Shown here one piece after another: positions 35,062-44,912 of a stretch of 64,000 nucleotides of DNA (within the stretch, counting starts at the first letter, position 1; every line of letters starts with the position of its first letter). The position numbers and the translations under genes were made by a program. The DNA is from an uncultured Roseicyclus sp. (lineage in GTDB: Bacteria > Pseudomonadota > Alphaproteobacteria > Rhodobacterales > Rhodobacteraceae). The notes beneath the pieces were generated by a model, which was given only the letters and a program-made list of their open reading frames with translations, was not told the DNA's origin and ran no database searches. The DNA is taken from positions 248,001-312,000 of the forward strand of contig CANLEH010000002.1 in NCBI GenBank assembly GCA_947489665.1. Direction: 5' to 3'.

Positions 35062-35130
35062 GTGTCAGAGCAAATTGCTTTGACACCTCCCTGTTGGACT
35101 TCGGCCGAGATTCGTCTCGGCCTTTTTTTT
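35062..35130 (+). ncRNA. candidate small RNA with CUCCC linker
   Basis: Hairpin one (35062-35086) has ten continuous pairs, GUGUCAGAGC with GCUUUGACAC including one G-U, and loop AAAUU. A single-stranded linker CUCCCUGUUGGACUUC follows. A perfect terminator hairpin GGCCGAGA-UUCG-UCUCGGCC then ends in eight U. A weak promoter (TTGATT at 35028, 17 bases, TACTTC at 35051) would start transcription right at hairpin one. The LysR stop is 155 bases before the terminator stem, so this is unlikely to be only its terminator. The core UUGAC-A-CCUCCCUGU resembles the cuckoo-type sRNA at 57.4 kb. Confidence 0.6.
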
Positions 35131-35149
35131 GCGATTTCAGAGGGATATG

Positions 35150-35647
35150 ATGGTTTCCAAAATAGAAACAAACCCGGAAAGTGTGGATTGGCCCGCCCTT
35201 TTCGACCTTTTGAAATCATCTTTTGCCTATATGGATGATCGGATTGACCCGCCATCTTCGTTGGAGCGAATGACGATTGACGATGTCGTTGAAAAGGCGC
35301 GGGCGGAGGATTTGTTCCTGATCCGCGATGCCAATGCGCCCCTTGCCTGCCTGTTTGGCACATCACGCAAAGACATTTACTACATCGGAAAATTGGCCGT
35401 ATCGCACCGCGAACGCGGCAAGGGATTGGCCCGGTCCCTGGTCGAGGCCGCGGCAGCCCGCGCGCAAACCCTCGGGCACTCCTCGCTCGAACTTGAAAGC
35501 CGCGTTGAACTCGTCGAAAACCACGCCGCTTTTGTGCGCATGGGGTTCCTTCGCGTCGGAGAAACGGCACATCTTGGCTACAACCGACCAACAGCCTTCA
35601 CCTTTCGCCGTCCCCTCTCTTCCCCCCAAGGCGCGGGCGGCTTATAG
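35150..35647 (+). CDS. GNAT family N-acetyltransferase
   Basis: This 165-residue acetyltransferase shows the acetyl-CoA binding motif [16 protein letters not shown] (Q/R-x-x-G-x-G/A type). The preceding strand is YIGKLAVS, and the terminal [15 protein letters not shown] is as in GNAT folds. The substrate is unknown. AGAGGG lies upstream, and ATG 35150 has better spacing than ATG 35147. The gene begins 20 bases after the strong terminator, so it needs its own signal or readthrough. Confidence 0.85.
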   Translation: MVSKIETNPESVDWPALFDLLKSSFAYMDDRIDPPSSLERMTIDDVVEKARAEDLFLIRDANAPLACLFGTSRKDIYYIGKLAVSHRERGKGLARSLVEAAAARAQTLGHSSLELESRVELVENHAAFVRMGFLRVGETAHLGYNRPTAFTFRRPLSSPQGAGGL

Positions 35648-35670
35648 ACCGCCGCAACTGGGGGACAGAC

Positions 35671-37830
35671 ATGCAAGAGCCAACCATCACGCCCGAAATC
35701 ATCGCCGCCCATGGCTTCACGGATAGCGAATGGGCCGAGGTGAATTCCATCCTCGGACGCGCGCCCAATTTCACCGAGATGGGCATCTTCTCAGCCATGT
35801 GGAACGAGCATTGCTCCTACAAAAGCTCCAAGAAATGGCTCCGCACCTTGCCAACCGAGGGCCCGCAAGTGATCTGCGGCCCCGGTGAGAATGCGGGCAT
35901 CGTGGATATCGGCGACGGGCAATGCGTTGTTTTCAAAATGGAAAGCCACAACCACCCCTCCTACATCGAACCCTATCAGGGTGCGGCAACGGGCGTGGGC
36001 GGCATCCTGCGCGATGTTTTCACCATGGGCGCGCGCCCCATTGCCGCGATGAACGCGCTTAGCTTCGGCGCGCCCGACCATCCCAAGACGCGGCAACTCG
36101 TCAATGGTGTGGTCGAGGGCATCGGCGGTTACGGCAATTGCTTTGGCGTGCCGACCGTGGGCGGCGAGATCCGGTTCCATCCCGCCTATAACGGGAACTG
36201 CCTGGTCAACGCCTTTGCAGCCGGTTTGGCTGACACGGATAAGATCTTTTACTCCGCCGCCTCGGGCGTCGGCATGCCCGTTGTTTACCTCGGCGCGAAG
36301 ACCGGGCGCGATGGCGTCGGCGGGGCCACAATGGCATCCGCGGAATTCGACGACACGATCGAGGAAAAGCGCCCCACTGTTCAGGTCGGCGATCCCTTCA
36401 CCGAAAAGCGTTTGCTGGAAGCCTGCCTTGAGCTGATGGAAACCGGCGCGGTCATCTCGATCCAAGATATGGGGGCCGCTGGCCTGACCTGCTCGGCCGT
36501 CGAGATGGGCGACAAAGGCGGCCTCGGCATCAAGCTGACCCTCGATCACGTCCCGCAGCGCGAAGAGAACATGACCGCTTACGAGATGATGCTGTCTGAG
36601 TCGCAAGAGCGGATGCTGATGGTCCTGAACCCGGAGCTTGAGGATCAGGCGCGCGCGATCTTCGAGAAATGGGACCTCGACTTCGCCATCGTGGGCGAAA
36701 CCATCGCCGAAGATCGCTTTCTGATTATCCACGGAAACGAAACAGTCGCGGACCTGCCTTTGTCAAAACTGGCCTCGACGGCGCCGGAATATGATCGCCC
36801 CTGGGTTCCGACCGAACCGGCAATGGAAATGGAGCCGGTTCCCGAAGTTGACCCGATCGACGCTTTGCGAGCCCTCATCTCGTCGCCCAATTACTGCTCC
36901 CGCGCCTGGGCCTATCAGCAATACGATGCCCAAGTGATGGCCGACACGATCCGCGCGCCCGGCCTTGGTGCAGGCGTTGTGCGCGTGCACGGCACCAACA
37001 AGGCGTTGGCGTTCACGTCGGACGTCACTCCGCGCTACGTGAAGGCCAACCCCGTCGAAGGCGGCAAGCAAGCAGTGGCGGAGGCCTTCCGCAACCTGTG
37101 TGCCGTGGGGGCCACGCCGCTCGCCACCACCGACAACATGAACTTCGGCAATCCCGAAAAGCCTGAGATCATGGGCCAGTTTGTCGGCGCCATCAAAGGC
37201 ATTGGCGAGGCGTGCCTTGCATTGGATACGCCCATCGTGTCGGGCAATGTGTCGCTTTATAATGAGACCGATGGCAAAGGCATTTTGCCAACCCCCACGA
37301 TTGGGGCAGTGGGCCTTCTGGATCATACCGACGACCTTATCGCCGGCACGGCCCGCGACGGTCACATGCTTCTGCTGGTCGGCGAAACGCAGGGGCATCT
37401 TGGTCAATCGGCGCTGCTGGCCGAGGTCTTCAACCGCGAAGATGGCGATGCGCCGCAGGTTGACCTGGAGGCTGAGCGCCGCAATGGCGAGTTCATCCGC
37501 GCGCAGCGCGAGTGGATCGGTGCGTGCACCGACCTCAGCGATGGGGGCCTCGCTCTGGCGGTGTTTGAGCTCGCGGAGGCGTCAGGCTGTGGCGTGACCC
37601 TTGACGTGGCCGACACTCCCACCCTCTTCGGCGAAGATCAGGGTCGCTACCTGATCTCCACCAGCTTCGACAAAGCAGAGGCGCTGATGATTGCCGCAGG
37701 CCGTGCGGGCGTGCCGATCGTGACGGTTGGCAAAGTCGGGGGTGACGTGATCCGCATTGGCACCTCAGAGGCGCCGCTTGCAGACCTGACAGAGGCATGG
37801 TCCGGTACGTTCACACAAGCCTTCGCCTGA
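35671..37830 (+). CDS. purL: phosphoribosylformylglycinamidine synthase subunit PurL
   Basis: The 719-residue small-type PurL carries out the ATP-dependent amidation of FGAR to FGAM in purine synthesis, working with separate PurQ and PurS (not in the window). Motifs include [20 protein letters not shown], the [20 protein letters not shown] segment, [18 protein letters not shown] and [18 protein letters not shown]. The length is typical. It lies 23 bases after the GNAT gene and 61 before bolA. Confidence 0.97.
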   Translation: MQEPTITPEIIAAHGFTDSEWAEVNSILGRAPNFTEMGIFSAMWNEHCSYKSSKKWLRTLPTEGPQVICGPGENAGIVDIGDGQCVVFKMESHNHPSYIEPYQGAATGVGGILRDVFTMGARPIAAMNALSFGAPDHPKTRQLVNGVVEGIGGYGNCFGVPTVGGEIRFHPAYNGNCLVNAFAAGLADTDKIFYSAASGVGMPVVYLGAKTGRDGVGGATMASAEFDDTIEEKRPTVQVGDPFTEKRLLEACLELMETGAVISIQDMGAAGLTCSAVEMGDKGGLGIKLTLDHVPQREENMTAYEMMLSESQERMLMVLNPELEDQARAIFEKWDLDFAIVGETIAEDRFLIIHGNETVADLPLSKLASTAPEYDRPWVPTEPAMEMEPVPEVDPIDALRALISSPNYCSRAWAYQQYDAQVMADTIRAPGLGAGVVRVHGTNKALAFTSDVTPRYVKANPVEGGKQAVAEAFRNLCAVGATPLATTDNMNFGNPEKPEIMGQFVGAIKGIGEACLALDTPIVSGNVSLYNETDGKGILPTPTIGAVGLLDHTDDLIAGTARDGHMLLLVGETQGHLGQSALLAEVFNREDGDAPQVDLEAERRNGEFIRAQREWIGACTDLSDGGLALAVFELAEASGCGVTLDVADTPTLFGEDQGRYLISTSFDKAEALMIAAGRAGVPIVTVGKVGGDVIRIGTSEAPLADLTEAWSGTFTQAFA

Positions 37831-37891
37831 CTTGCGGCCAGTGCGCGGCGCGCCTACATTTGATCCAGAGACAGCCAAGGACATCCGCCCC

Positions 37892-38128
37892 ATGCCCATG
37901 CAAGCCAATGAGATCGAGGCCCTTCTGCGCGAAACCTTCCCCGACGCGCAGATCGAGGTCGCGGGAGATGATGGCGTGCACATGTCCGCCATGGTGGTGG
38001 ACGAAAGCTTCCGCGGCAAAAACCGCGTCCAGCAGCAACGTGCGGTCTACGCGGCGCTGAAAGGCAAGATGGACGGCCCTTCGGGCGAGCTGCACGCGCT
38101 GGCACTGACAACGAAAGCGCCGGAGTAG
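37892..38128 (+). CDS. BolA/IbaG family protein
   Basis: This 78-residue protein has the BolA fold pattern: ANEIEALLRETFPDAQIEVA, then HMSAMVVDESFRGKNRVQQQ with the conserved F-x-G-K, then VYAALKGKM and a final LHALALTT. It partners monothiol glutaredoxins in Fe-S handling, and grxD is two small genes downstream, which supports that role. ATG 37892 is used; ATG 37898 is also possible. The stop TAG shares its G with the GTG of the next gene. Confidence 0.92.
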   Translation: MPMQANEIEALLRETFPDAQIEVAGDDGVHMSAMVVDESFRGKNRVQQQRAVYAALKGKMDGPSGELHALALTTKAPE

Positions 38129-38331
38129 TGGGTAAGATCGCCGCTATGGTTGGTGTTGTGGTTCTAGGAAGAAGCCTGATGAATTTTCTCCTTCGAGGGA
38201 CATATCGCGGTGCAGAACCCTTTTTCGATCGCATGACGAAAGATGCGCGACGGCGCGCGTTGGGTTCTCCATCAGAAACGCAAGCAAACAAACTGAACAG
38301 TCCATCAGGCAGCGAAAAGGAAACCTCTTAA
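38128..38331 (+). CDS. small hypothetical protein between bolA and grxD
   Basis: This 67-residue frame starts GTG within the bolA stop (TAGTG) and ends within the next ATG (TAATG). The N-terminal IAAMVGVVVLGRSLMNFLL may be a membrane helix, and the remainder is basic then polar (DRMTKDARRRALGS). No family is recognised. Tight coupling on both sides favours a real gene. Confidence 0.5.
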   Translation: MGKIAAMVGVVVLGRSLMNFLLRGTYRGAEPFFDRMTKDARRRALGSPSETQANKLNSPSGSEKETS

Positions 38332-38477
38332 TGAAAGCCTTCCTCCACGGCGCCTTCATCGCGCTTCTCGGACCCTTCGCCCTCCTTTTCCGCCCCACGC
38401 GGCAACAGCTCAACCCGATCCCCGTACGGACCAATGTGCGGATCGACGACCAAAGGACACGACGCCATGAGCGCTGA
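38331..38477 (+). CDS. small hypothetical protein overlapping grxD
   Basis: This 48-residue frame begins at ATG 38331 nine bases after AAAAGGA. It has a hydrophobic N-terminus ([17 protein letters not shown]) and a basic C-terminus, and its last 11 bases overlap grxD. It could be a small membrane protein or only a coupling leader. No family is recognised. Confidence 0.4.
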   Translation: MKAFLHGAFIALLGPFALLFRPTRQQLNPIPVRTNVRIDDQRTRRHER

Positions 38478-38826
38478 AGAGCAGATCAAGCAAACCATCA
38501 CTGACAACACCGTCGTGCTTTTCATGAAAGGCACCAAGGAGATGCCCCAATGTGGCTTCTCGTCCCGCGTGGCGGGCGTGCTCAACTATATGGGCGTCGA
38601 GTACCAGGATGTGAACGTTCTGGCCGATGAAGGGATCCGCCAGGGGATCAAGGATTTCTCTGACTGGCCGACCATTCCCCAGCTCTACGTGAAGGGCGAG
38701 TTTGTGGGCGGCTGTGACATCATCACCGAAATGACGCTGTCGGGTGAGCTGGACACGATGTTTGCCGAAAACGGCGTTGGTTTCGACAAGGACGCCGCCG
38801 ACAAAATTCGGGAAGCCAACGCCTGA
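38467..38826 (+). CDS. grxD: Grx4-type monothiol glutaredoxin
   Basis: This 119-residue glutaredoxin has the monothiol active site CGFS at Cys29 and the glutathione-binding stretches [19 protein letters not shown]. It coordinates a bridging 2Fe-2S cluster with BolA partners and supplies it to Fe-S proteins. ATG 38467 follows AAAGGACA with proper spacing. The adjacent bolA gene fits the known pairing. Confidence 0.96.
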   Translation: MSAEEQIKQTITDNTVVLFMKGTKEMPQCGFSSRVAGVLNYMGVEYQDVNVLADEGIRQGIKDFSDWPTIPQLYVKGEFVGGCDIITEMTLSGELDTMFAENGVGFDKDAADKIREANA

Positions 38827-38950
38827 CGCACGCCGGGATTTCGGCGACTGCGTCGTCGACCAACCGGGGGATTTCATCCCCCGGACCCCCTGAAGGTATT
38901 TTCGAAACAAGGAAGCGCAAGCGCGTCTGGCGCAGCAATGTGCGTTGCGT

Positions 38951-40387
38951 TCAGCCCTTTTTCGTCTCACCCTTGCGCACGTGCTTGTTGAGGCGTGAGG
39001 GCGTGGACTTCTTGCGGTTCTTGTAGGGGTTATCGTCCGCCTGGCTGCGCATCCACAACCGGATCGGCGTGCCGGGCATATCGAAATCCTCACGCAGACC
39101 GTTTACCAGATACCGTGAATAGGCCTCAGGCAGTTTGTCGGGATGCGAACACATCACAACAAAGCCAGGCGGTCGCGTCTTGGCCTGGGTCATGTAGCGC
39201 AGCTTGATGCGACGCCCGCCCGGCGCGGGGGGCGGATGCGCCTCGATCATCCCACCGAGCCATTGGTTCAGTTTGGCCGTCGAGACGCGCGTGTTCCACG
39301 TTTCCTGCGCCTTCATGATGGCCGCATGCAGGCGGTCAAGGCCCTTGCCCGTCTTGGCAGAAACCGTCACCAAGGGCGCGCCACGCAATTGGGGCAGCAG
39401 CTTTTCAAAACCTGCGCGCAGGTCCTTAAGCTTCTGCTGCTTTTCCGGCTCGATGTCCCATTTGTTGACGGCGACCACCACGGCGCGGCCTTCGCGCTCG
39501 GCCAGATCGGCGATACGCAGATCCTGGGTCTCGAACGGGATCGCGGCATCCAGCAGGACCACCACAACTTCCGCGAACTTCACTGCACGCAGGCCATCTG
39601 CAACCGAAAGCTTTTCCAGCTTTTCCTGCACCTTGGCGCGTTTGCGCATGCCAGCGGTATCGAAGATCTTCATCGGCACGCCGTCCCATTCGAACGGCAG
39701 CGCAATCGCGTCGCGGGTGATCCCGGCCTCAGGGCCGGTCAGCAAACGATCTTCGCCAATGATCTGATTGATGAGCGTGGATTTGCCCGCGTTGGGGCGA
39801 CCAACGACAGCAATTTGCAAGGGTTTTGAGCGGCTTATGACGCGATCTTCACCTTCGATATCGACATCGGTTTCTGCCTCTTCCACAGGCTTCGCCTCAA
39901 TCAAGGGCGCCAAACCGATTGCCAGGTCACTCATGCCTTCGCCGTGCTCGGCACTCAGACCAATCGGCTCCCCCAATCCAAGGCCGTAAGCCTCCAACAT
40001 GCCGGACTGGCCCGCATTGCCTTCTGCCTTGTTGCACCCGAGAAGCACCGGTTTGCCGGATTTGCGCAGGATGTCGGCGAAATATTCATCCGCCGCTGTC
40101 ACCCCGGCGCGCGCGTCGATGACAAACAGCGCGGCATCGGCCATCTCAACGGCATGTTCCGTCAGCCGCCGCATCCGGCCTTGCAGGCTATCATCGGTCG
40201 CATCCTCAAGCCCCGCCGTATCCACCACCGTGAACCGCAAGGGCCCCAACCGCGCATCGCCCTCACGCAAATCGCGTGTGACACCGGGCTGGTCATCGAC
40301 CAGCGCCAGCTTCCGGCCCACAAGCCGGTTGAACAGCGTCGACTTGCCAACATTGGGACGCCCGACAATGGCGAGGGTGAAGGACAT
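38951..40387 (-). CDS. der: ribosome-assembly GTPase Der (EngA)
   Basis: This 478-residue tandem GTPase acts in 50S subunit maturation. G-domain one has [18 protein letters not shown] and a variant G4 NKAEG. G-domain two has [24 protein letters not shown] and NKWDIE. The C-terminal KH-like domain ends in a Lys-rich tail ([20 protein letters not shown]). The ATG at 40387 is preceded by GAGGT. In many Proteobacteria der sits next to bamB/yfgM, but here that pair is 31 kb away. Confidence 0.97.
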   Translation of the reverse strand: MSFTLAIVGRPNVGKSTLFNRLVGRKLALVDDQPGVTRDLREGDARLGPLRFTVVDTAGLEDATDDSLQGRMRRLTEHAVEMADAALFVIDARAGVTAADEYFADILRKSGKPVLLGCNKAEGNAGQSGMLEAYGLGLGEPIGLSAEHGEGMSDLAIGLAPLIEAKPVEEAETDVDIEGEDRVISRSKPLQIAVVGRPNAGKSTLINQIIGEDRLLTGPEAGITRDAIALPFEWDGVPMKIFDTAGMRKRAKVQEKLEKLSVADGLRAVKFAEVVVVLLDAAIPFETQDLRIADLAEREGRAVVVAVNKWDIEPEKQQKLKDLRAGFEKLLPQLRGAPLVTVSAKTGKGLDRLHAAIMKAQETWNTRVSTAKLNQWLGGMIEAHPPPAPGGRRIKLRYMTQAKTRPPGFVVMCSHPDKLPEAYSRYLVNGLREDFDMPGTPIRLWMRSQADDNPYKNRKKSTPSRLNKHVRKGETKKG

Positions 40388-40432
40388 AGGACTACCTCTA
40401 ACAGAAGGCGCGGCTCTACGCCCTTCTTGGCG

Positions 40433-40888
40433 CTATTTCAAGCGCCGCAGTGCAGTCTCGATCGCGTTGGAAAAGGCCGCCCGGTCGGCCTTGCTGAACG
40501 GCTTTGCCCCGCCGATCCCCTGCCCATCCAATCCGGCCCGGATGTCGGCCATGATCGCCCGGGTCGCGACCTGAGACCCGATGGAGTTTTTGGTGAAGGC
40601 TCTGCCTTTGGGATCCAGCACAGCCGCCCCCTTTTCCAGGCACCGCTCCGCCAGAAGAATATCCGCCGTCACGACAAGGGTCTGGGGACCCGCCGCTTCG
40701 GCAATCAGATCGTCGGCGGCGTCAAACGCATCGCCGGCCATTTGCATAGAGATCAAGGGATGCTCCGGATGGCGCAAATAGGAGCCGGCCACAAGCCGCA
40801 CCGCGATCCCATGACGCCAGGCGGCTTTGTAAATCTCCTCCTTCACCGGACAGGCATCGGCGTCGACCAGGATCAAGGGATCAGTCAA
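40433..40888 (-). CDS. YaiI/YqxD family (UPF0178, DUF188) protein
   Basis: This 151-residue protein matches the family by ILVDADACPVKEEIYKAAWR, GDAFDAADDLIAEAAG and TADILLAERCLEKGA. It is PIN-domain-like, with no firm function. The start is a TTG at 40888 with GGAGGG five bases upstream, overlapping the preceding gene by eight bases. It is the last gene of a three-gene operon. Confidence 0.9.
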   Translation of the reverse strand: MTDPLILVDADACPVKEEIYKAAWRHGIAVRLVAGSYLRHPEHPLISMQMAGDAFDAADDLIAEAAGPQTLVVTADILLAERCLEKGAAVLDPKGRAFTKNSIGSQVATRAIMADIRAGLDGQGIGGAKPFSKADRAAFSNAIETALRRLK

Positions 40889-41924
40889 AATGACCCTCCG
40901 GAAATGGCACCGACATCTCGACGCCAGACGCCTCTCGTAACGTCAAAACGCCTTTCTTGAGCGTCACGGCCTGAATTTCCGTCCAACCCGGCGGGCGAGG
41001 CAACGACACCATCGCATGGCGTATTGTGTGCAAGTCCCCCAAAGGCAGCGTTGTGGGCACATCCATCGACGTCAGCACGTTGTCGGCGCAGGCCGCAGCC
41101 AATCCTTGCCCGCCCATAGCGCGCCCATCTTCGATACCCAGAACGCCCGTATGTCGACTGTTCCAAGGCGGAAAATCCCGTGCACCATTGGATATCCAAA
41201 GCATCGTGACAGGCATCATGACCGGGTCCTTCAGGACCAAAAGCATATCGTCCTCGGCATTGCGCATCACGCAGGTCCAGCCGAGCGTGTTCTTGCGGGA
41301 CTCCACCAACGTGCAGAAATCCTCAACCAGATGACCGGCCGGATAGGTTCGCCCATCCCACTGACCACCGGCTTCCACCTCAAGGTGAAGATCGCCGCGC
41401 AGCTGGCCCAGTTGCCAATAATTGAACCCGTCATGTTGAGGCGCAGGATCGGTCAGCGCCGCGCGTTTCTTGCTGAAGGAGATGCGCCCGCCCTCTTCCA
41501 TCCGGACCATCGGATGGTGGGCGAACGTTACATCGCCGCGCCCTTTGTCGATCACGTGCCGCTGCAACAGGCTTTCGCCCACGACCTGAATTTCTTTGGC
41601 CACAACGGCGTCATGCATCTTTGGCAGGCCGTTGGCAAAGACGCCTCTATTGCCCTCGGCACTCAAGACCGACCAAGGATCATTGGCGGTTGGCCCATGG
41701 ATGGGATGGCCATGCACATCGTCTTTCCCGAAGGGCATGCAAAAGAAGTCCCCGGCCAGCCGTTTGTCGACATCAGCGACGCTCGGATCGGATTGAACAG
41801 CGTCCTCGTCCCGCCATGGCGCGACATGCAACGGCGTCCGCCCTTTTACGGTCCAGACAGGGATATTGCCCGCGTCGGTGTCGAAAACCGCATGGGCGTC
41901 ACCGTGCTTGAGGTCGATCATCAT
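40881..41924 (-). CDS. aldose 1-epimerase (mutarotase)-like protein
   Basis: This 347-residue protein has mutarotase-like signatures: DKRLAGDFFCMPFGKDDV, HGHPIHGPTANDPW and YPAGHLVEDFCTLVESR. These resemble carbohydrate-binding beta-sandwich enzymes. The substrate is not evident, and a catalytic His/Glu pair cannot be assigned by eye. It begins ATGATG with ATGA overlap on the aldolase stop, so the two are coupled and may act on the same sugar-derived substrate. Confidence 0.6.
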   Translation of the reverse strand: MMIDLKHGDAHAVFDTDAGNIPVWTVKGRTPLHVAPWRDEDAVQSDPSVADVDKRLAGDFFCMPFGKDDVHGHPIHGPTANDPWSVLSAEGNRGVFANGLPKMHDAVVAKEIQVVGESLLQRHVIDKGRGDVTFAHHPMVRMEEGGRISFSKKRAALTDPAPQHDGFNYWQLGQLRGDLHLEVEAGGQWDGRTYPAGHLVEDFCTLVESRKNTLGWTCVMRNAEDDMLLVLKDPVMMPVTMLWISNGARDFPPWNSRHTGVLGIEDGRAMGGQGLAAACADNVLTSMDVPTTLPLGDLHTIRHAMVSLPRPPGWTEIQAVTLKKGVLTLREASGVEMSVPFPEGHFD

Positions 41925-42670
41925 TTCGCGGCCAGCTCTGACAAGGCAGTCTGCAACAAGGCCGCGTCCGAGCCGCACCCCAGAAACGTCACGCCAAGGT
42001 CAATCATGCGCGCCTCTGCGTTGGCCCCGCCCACGATGATGCCGGCGGCTTTTCCGCCTTGGCAAATCGTCGCAATCCCATCGGCAACCGCATCCCAAAG
42101 GGCGGGGTTTGCGAGATCATCACGGCAGCCCATATCCGCCCCCAAATCGGCGGGCCCAATGAAAACGCCGTCCACGCCGTCGACGGAGGTGATCGCCGCC
42201 AAATCCTCCATCGCCGCACGGCTTTCCGCCTGCACCAGGATGCAGATGTCATCATTCGCGCGGGCCGCGTAGCCCTCAATTCCGCCGTAGCGCCCGGCAC
42301 GCGCAACCATCGCGCCCATGCCACGCACGCCGTCTGGGGGGTAGCGGCACGCGCGCACGACCGCCGCGGCCTCGTCGGCTGAATTCACCATGGGCACCAG
42401 AAGGGTCTTCACACCAAGATCCAAGGCCTGCTTGATGATCCAATCCTCGGCCACAGGTACGCGCACGACGGCCTCGGTGCCTGTCCCCTCAAGTGCGATC
42501 AACTGCGTGCGGATGGCGGACGGATCCCACGGACCATGTTCGCCATCAATCAGGCACCAATCAAACCCGGCCTGCCCGGCCATCTCTGCCGTGACCGCGC
42601 CCGGAAGGTTCAGCCACAGACCCCGCTGCAAACGTCCCTCAGACAGTGCCGCCTTCAACCGATTTCCCAC
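41921..42670 (-). CDS. HpcH/HpaI family aldolase
   Basis: This 249-residue class II aldolase is of the HpcH/HpaI family, which cleaves or forms 4-hydroxy-2-oxo acids using a divalent metal. Visible motifs are FDWCLIDGEHGPWD, the metal Glu in ILVQAESRAAMEDLAAI, GVFIGPADLGADMG and VPMVNSADEAAAVV. The start is GTG 42670 with GGGGG six bases upstream; the in-frame extension to 42727 lacks a ribosome site. First gene of an operon with the mutarotase-like and YaiI genes. Confidence 0.92.
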   Translation of the reverse strand: MGNRLKAALSEGRLQRGLWLNLPGAVTAEMAGQAGFDWCLIDGEHGPWDPSAIRTQLIALEGTGTEAVVRVPVAEDWIIKQALDLGVKTLLVPMVNSADEAAAVVRACRYPPDGVRGMGAMVARAGRYGGIEGYAARANDDICILVQAESRAAMEDLAAITSVDGVDGVFIGPADLGADMGCRDDLANPALWDAVADGIATICQGGKAAGIIVGGANAEARMIDLGVTFLGCGSDAALLQTALSELAAK

Positions 42671-42848
42671 TGGAAGCCCCCTATCGATGCCTGCGCAAAA
42701 ATTGCTGCAGCGCGGCCGCTTGTCCACCCATTAAGCGCCAGACGCCTCGCGCGTCACGCCGCAACACAACCCCTTTTACTTTGCGAAGGTCAAAGCTAAT
42801 CTCCCCGCCATCAAGGGCGATGAACGCCCGTCCACAGGGAGAAAATTG

Positions 42849-44045
42849 ATGAAGAAGTTTTTGCTGGCATCCGCCGCAACCATGGCGCTGACCGGTGCCG
42901 CTGCCGCTGATGGCCATCAGGGTGATGTGACCCTTGGTGTGATCCTCGGCTTCACCGGCCCGATCGAATCGATCACACCTGCCATGGGCGACGGGGCCGA
43001 GCTTGCGATGGCCGAAGTCACCGAATCCGGCGCACTTTTCGGTGGCGCTGCTGTCACCTCGGTTCGCGCAGACTCGACCTGCGTTGATAGCTCGGCAGCT
43101 CAAGCCGCGGCTGAGCGTCTGATCACGTCCGATGGCGTGCATGGCATCGTGGGTGCTGACTGCTCCGGCGTGACTGGCTCGATCCTTGCCAACGTCGCCG
43201 TGCCAAACGGCATGGTCATGATTTCGCCGTCCGCCACGTCCCCCGGTCTTTCGACCGCTGAAGACAATGGCCTGTTCTTCCGCACCGCCCCCTCCGACGC
43301 GCGTCAGGGTGTTGTGATGGCCGAGATCATCATGGAGCGTGGCATCGACACTGTCGCCGTCACCTACACCAACAACGACTATGGCCAGGGCCTTGCTGAC
43401 GCCTTCACCGCTGCATTTGAAGAGGCCGGTGGCACTGTGACGCTCTCCGCCGCCCACGAAGACGGCCGCGCGGACTACTCCGCTGAAGTCGGCGCGCTGG
43501 CATCCGCCGGTGGCGATGCACTTGTTGTGGCAGGCTACGTGGACCAGGGCGGCTCTGGTGTGATCCAAGCAGCCCTCGACACTGGCGCATTTGAAACCTT
43601 CGTCTTCCCCGACGGCATGGTTTCCCAGGCGCTGGTTGACAACTTCGGCTCCGACATCGACGGCTCGTTCGGCCAGAATCCGGGCACCGACAGCGAAGGC
43701 GCAGGCCTCTTCCAGGCGATGGCCGAGGAAGCTGGCTTCGACGGCACCTCGCCGTTCTCGGCTGAGTCCTACGACGCCGCAGCCCTGATCATGCTCGCCA
43801 TGGCAGCATCCGGTTCGCGCAATGCCGCCGACTACATGGGCTCCGTCATGGATGTTGCCAACGCACCGGGCACCGAGATCCTGCCGGGTCAGCTTGGCAT
43901 GGCGCTTGAGATGATCGCCAACGGCGAAGACATCGACTATGTCGGCGCCTCCGCGGTTGAACTCATCGGTGCAGGCGAAAGCGCCGGCAACTACCGTGAG
44001 ATCGAGATCGTCGATGGTGAGCTTTCGGTCGCTGGCTACCGCTGA
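42849..44045 (+). CDS. livK: branched-chain amino acid-type ABC transporter substrate-binding protein
   Basis: This 398-residue periplasmic protein has a clear signal peptide (KKFLLASAATMALTGAAAAD, cleaved before D). It has the LivK/Leu-Ile-Val type I binding fold, with GVILGFTGPIESITPAMGDG, VPNGMVMISPSATSPGLST and VAVTYTNNDYGQGLADAF. The ligand may be an amino acid, amide or related compound. The ATG at 42849 follows AGGGAG; a TTG just before is not needed. A terminator after it probably lets the binding protein be made in excess over the rest of the operon. Confidence 0.93.
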   Translation: MKKFLLASAATMALTGAAAADGHQGDVTLGVILGFTGPIESITPAMGDGAELAMAEVTESGALFGGAAVTSVRADSTCVDSSAAQAAAERLITSDGVHGIVGADCSGVTGSILANVAVPNGMVMISPSATSPGLSTAEDNGLFFRTAPSDARQGVVMAEIIMERGIDTVAVTYTNNDYGQGLADAFTAAFEEAGGTVTLSAAHEDGRADYSAEVGALASAGGDALVVAGYVDQGGSGVIQAALDTGAFETFVFPDGMVSQALVDNFGSDIDGSFGQNPGTDSEGAGLFQAMAEEAGFDGTSPFSAESYDAAALIMLAMAASGSRNAADYMGSVMDVANAPGTEILPGQLGMALEMIANGEDIDYVGASAVELIGAGESAGNYREIEIVDGELSVAGYR

Positions 44046-44069
44046 TCGTTTGACCTTTGAACACCCAAG

Positions 44070-44099
44070 CAGCCCGGTGATCTCGCCGGGCTGTTTTTC
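44070..44099 (+). terminator. intra-operon terminator after livK
   Basis: AGCCCGG and CCGGGCT arms with an eight-base loop are followed by GTTTTT, 25 bases past the livK stop. It is likely partial, giving more livK mRNA than downstream genes. Confidence 0.8.
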
Positions 44100-44120
44100 T
44101 AACGCAGGGATGCACCCCGA

Positions 44121-44912
44121 ATGATCGAAGTTCAAAACCTCCACAAACATTTCGGCGGCTTCCACGCCGTGGATGGTGCGTCTCTCAAGATCGAGACAGG
44201 CTCGATCACCGGGCTTATTGGCCCGAACGGCGCCGGAAAAACCACGCTTTTCAACGTGATCGCGGGCGTTCTTGAACCAACATCAGGGCGTGTGCACATG
44301 GACGGCGAGGACATCACCGGCCTGCCGCCGCACAAACTCTTCGGCAAGGGGCTGCTGCGCACCTTCCAGATCGCGCATGAATTCAGCTCCATGACGTGCC
44401 GCGAGAACCTGATGATGGTGCCCGAAGGCCAGACCGGCGAAAGCCTGTGGAACACATGGTTTGGCCGCAAACGCATCGCCGACGAAGAACGCGCATTGCG
44501 CGCCAAGGCCGACGAGGTCCTCGAATTCCTGACCATCACCCACCTTGCCGACCATCCGGCAGGTGCCGTCTCAGGCGGGCAGAAAAAGTTGCTGGAGCTT
44601 GGCCGCACCATGATGGTCGACGCCAAGATCGTGTTTCTGGACGAGGTCGGCGCAGGTGTGAACCGCACGCTACTGAATACAATCGGCGACACGATCCTGC
44701 GCCTGAACAAGGAACGGAACTATACCTTCTGCGTCATCGAACATGACATGGATTTCATCGGCAAAATCTGCGGTCCGGTGATCTGTATGGCCGAAGGAAA
44801 GGTCCTGGCGGAAGGCACCCTTGAGGAGATCAAGGCGAACGAGCAGGTAATCGAGGCCTATCTGGGCACCGGCCTGAAGAACAAGGATCAGCTTGAAAGC
44901 ACGCCTGCATGA
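44121..44912 (+). CDS. livG: liv ABC transporter ATPase LivG
   Basis: This 263-residue ATPase has Walker A GLIGPNGAGKTTLFN near residues 33-47. The signature region is VSGGQKKLLELGRTMM, and Walker B is AKIVFLDEVGAGVN. The LivG-type insertion precedes FCVIEHDMDFIGKICGPV. It couples ATP hydrolysis to LivHM permeation. The stop overlaps the next ATG (ATGA). Confidence 0.94.
   Translation: MIEVQNLHKHFGGFHAVDGASLKIETGSITGLIGPNGAGKTTLFNVIAGVLEPTSGRVHMDGEDITGLPPHKLFGKGLLRTFQIAHEFSSMTCRENLMMVPEGQTGESLWNTWFGRKRIADEERALRAKADEVLEFLTITHLADHPAGAVSGGQKKLLELGRTMMVDAKIVFLDEVGAGVNRTLLNTIGDTILRLNKERNYTFCVIEHDMDFIGKICGPVICMAEGKVLAEGTLEEIKANEQVIEAYLGTGLKNKDQLESTPA

Noticed and set aside
35102-35130. Hairpin plus T-run as merely the LysR terminator
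   Set aside because: The distance from the LysR stop and the preceding ten-pair hairpin fit an independent small RNA better, though readthrough termination cannot be excluded.
44070-44099. End of the liv operon after livK
   Set aside because: livG follows 22 bases later with no room for a strong separate promoter. Partial termination inside one operon is more likely.
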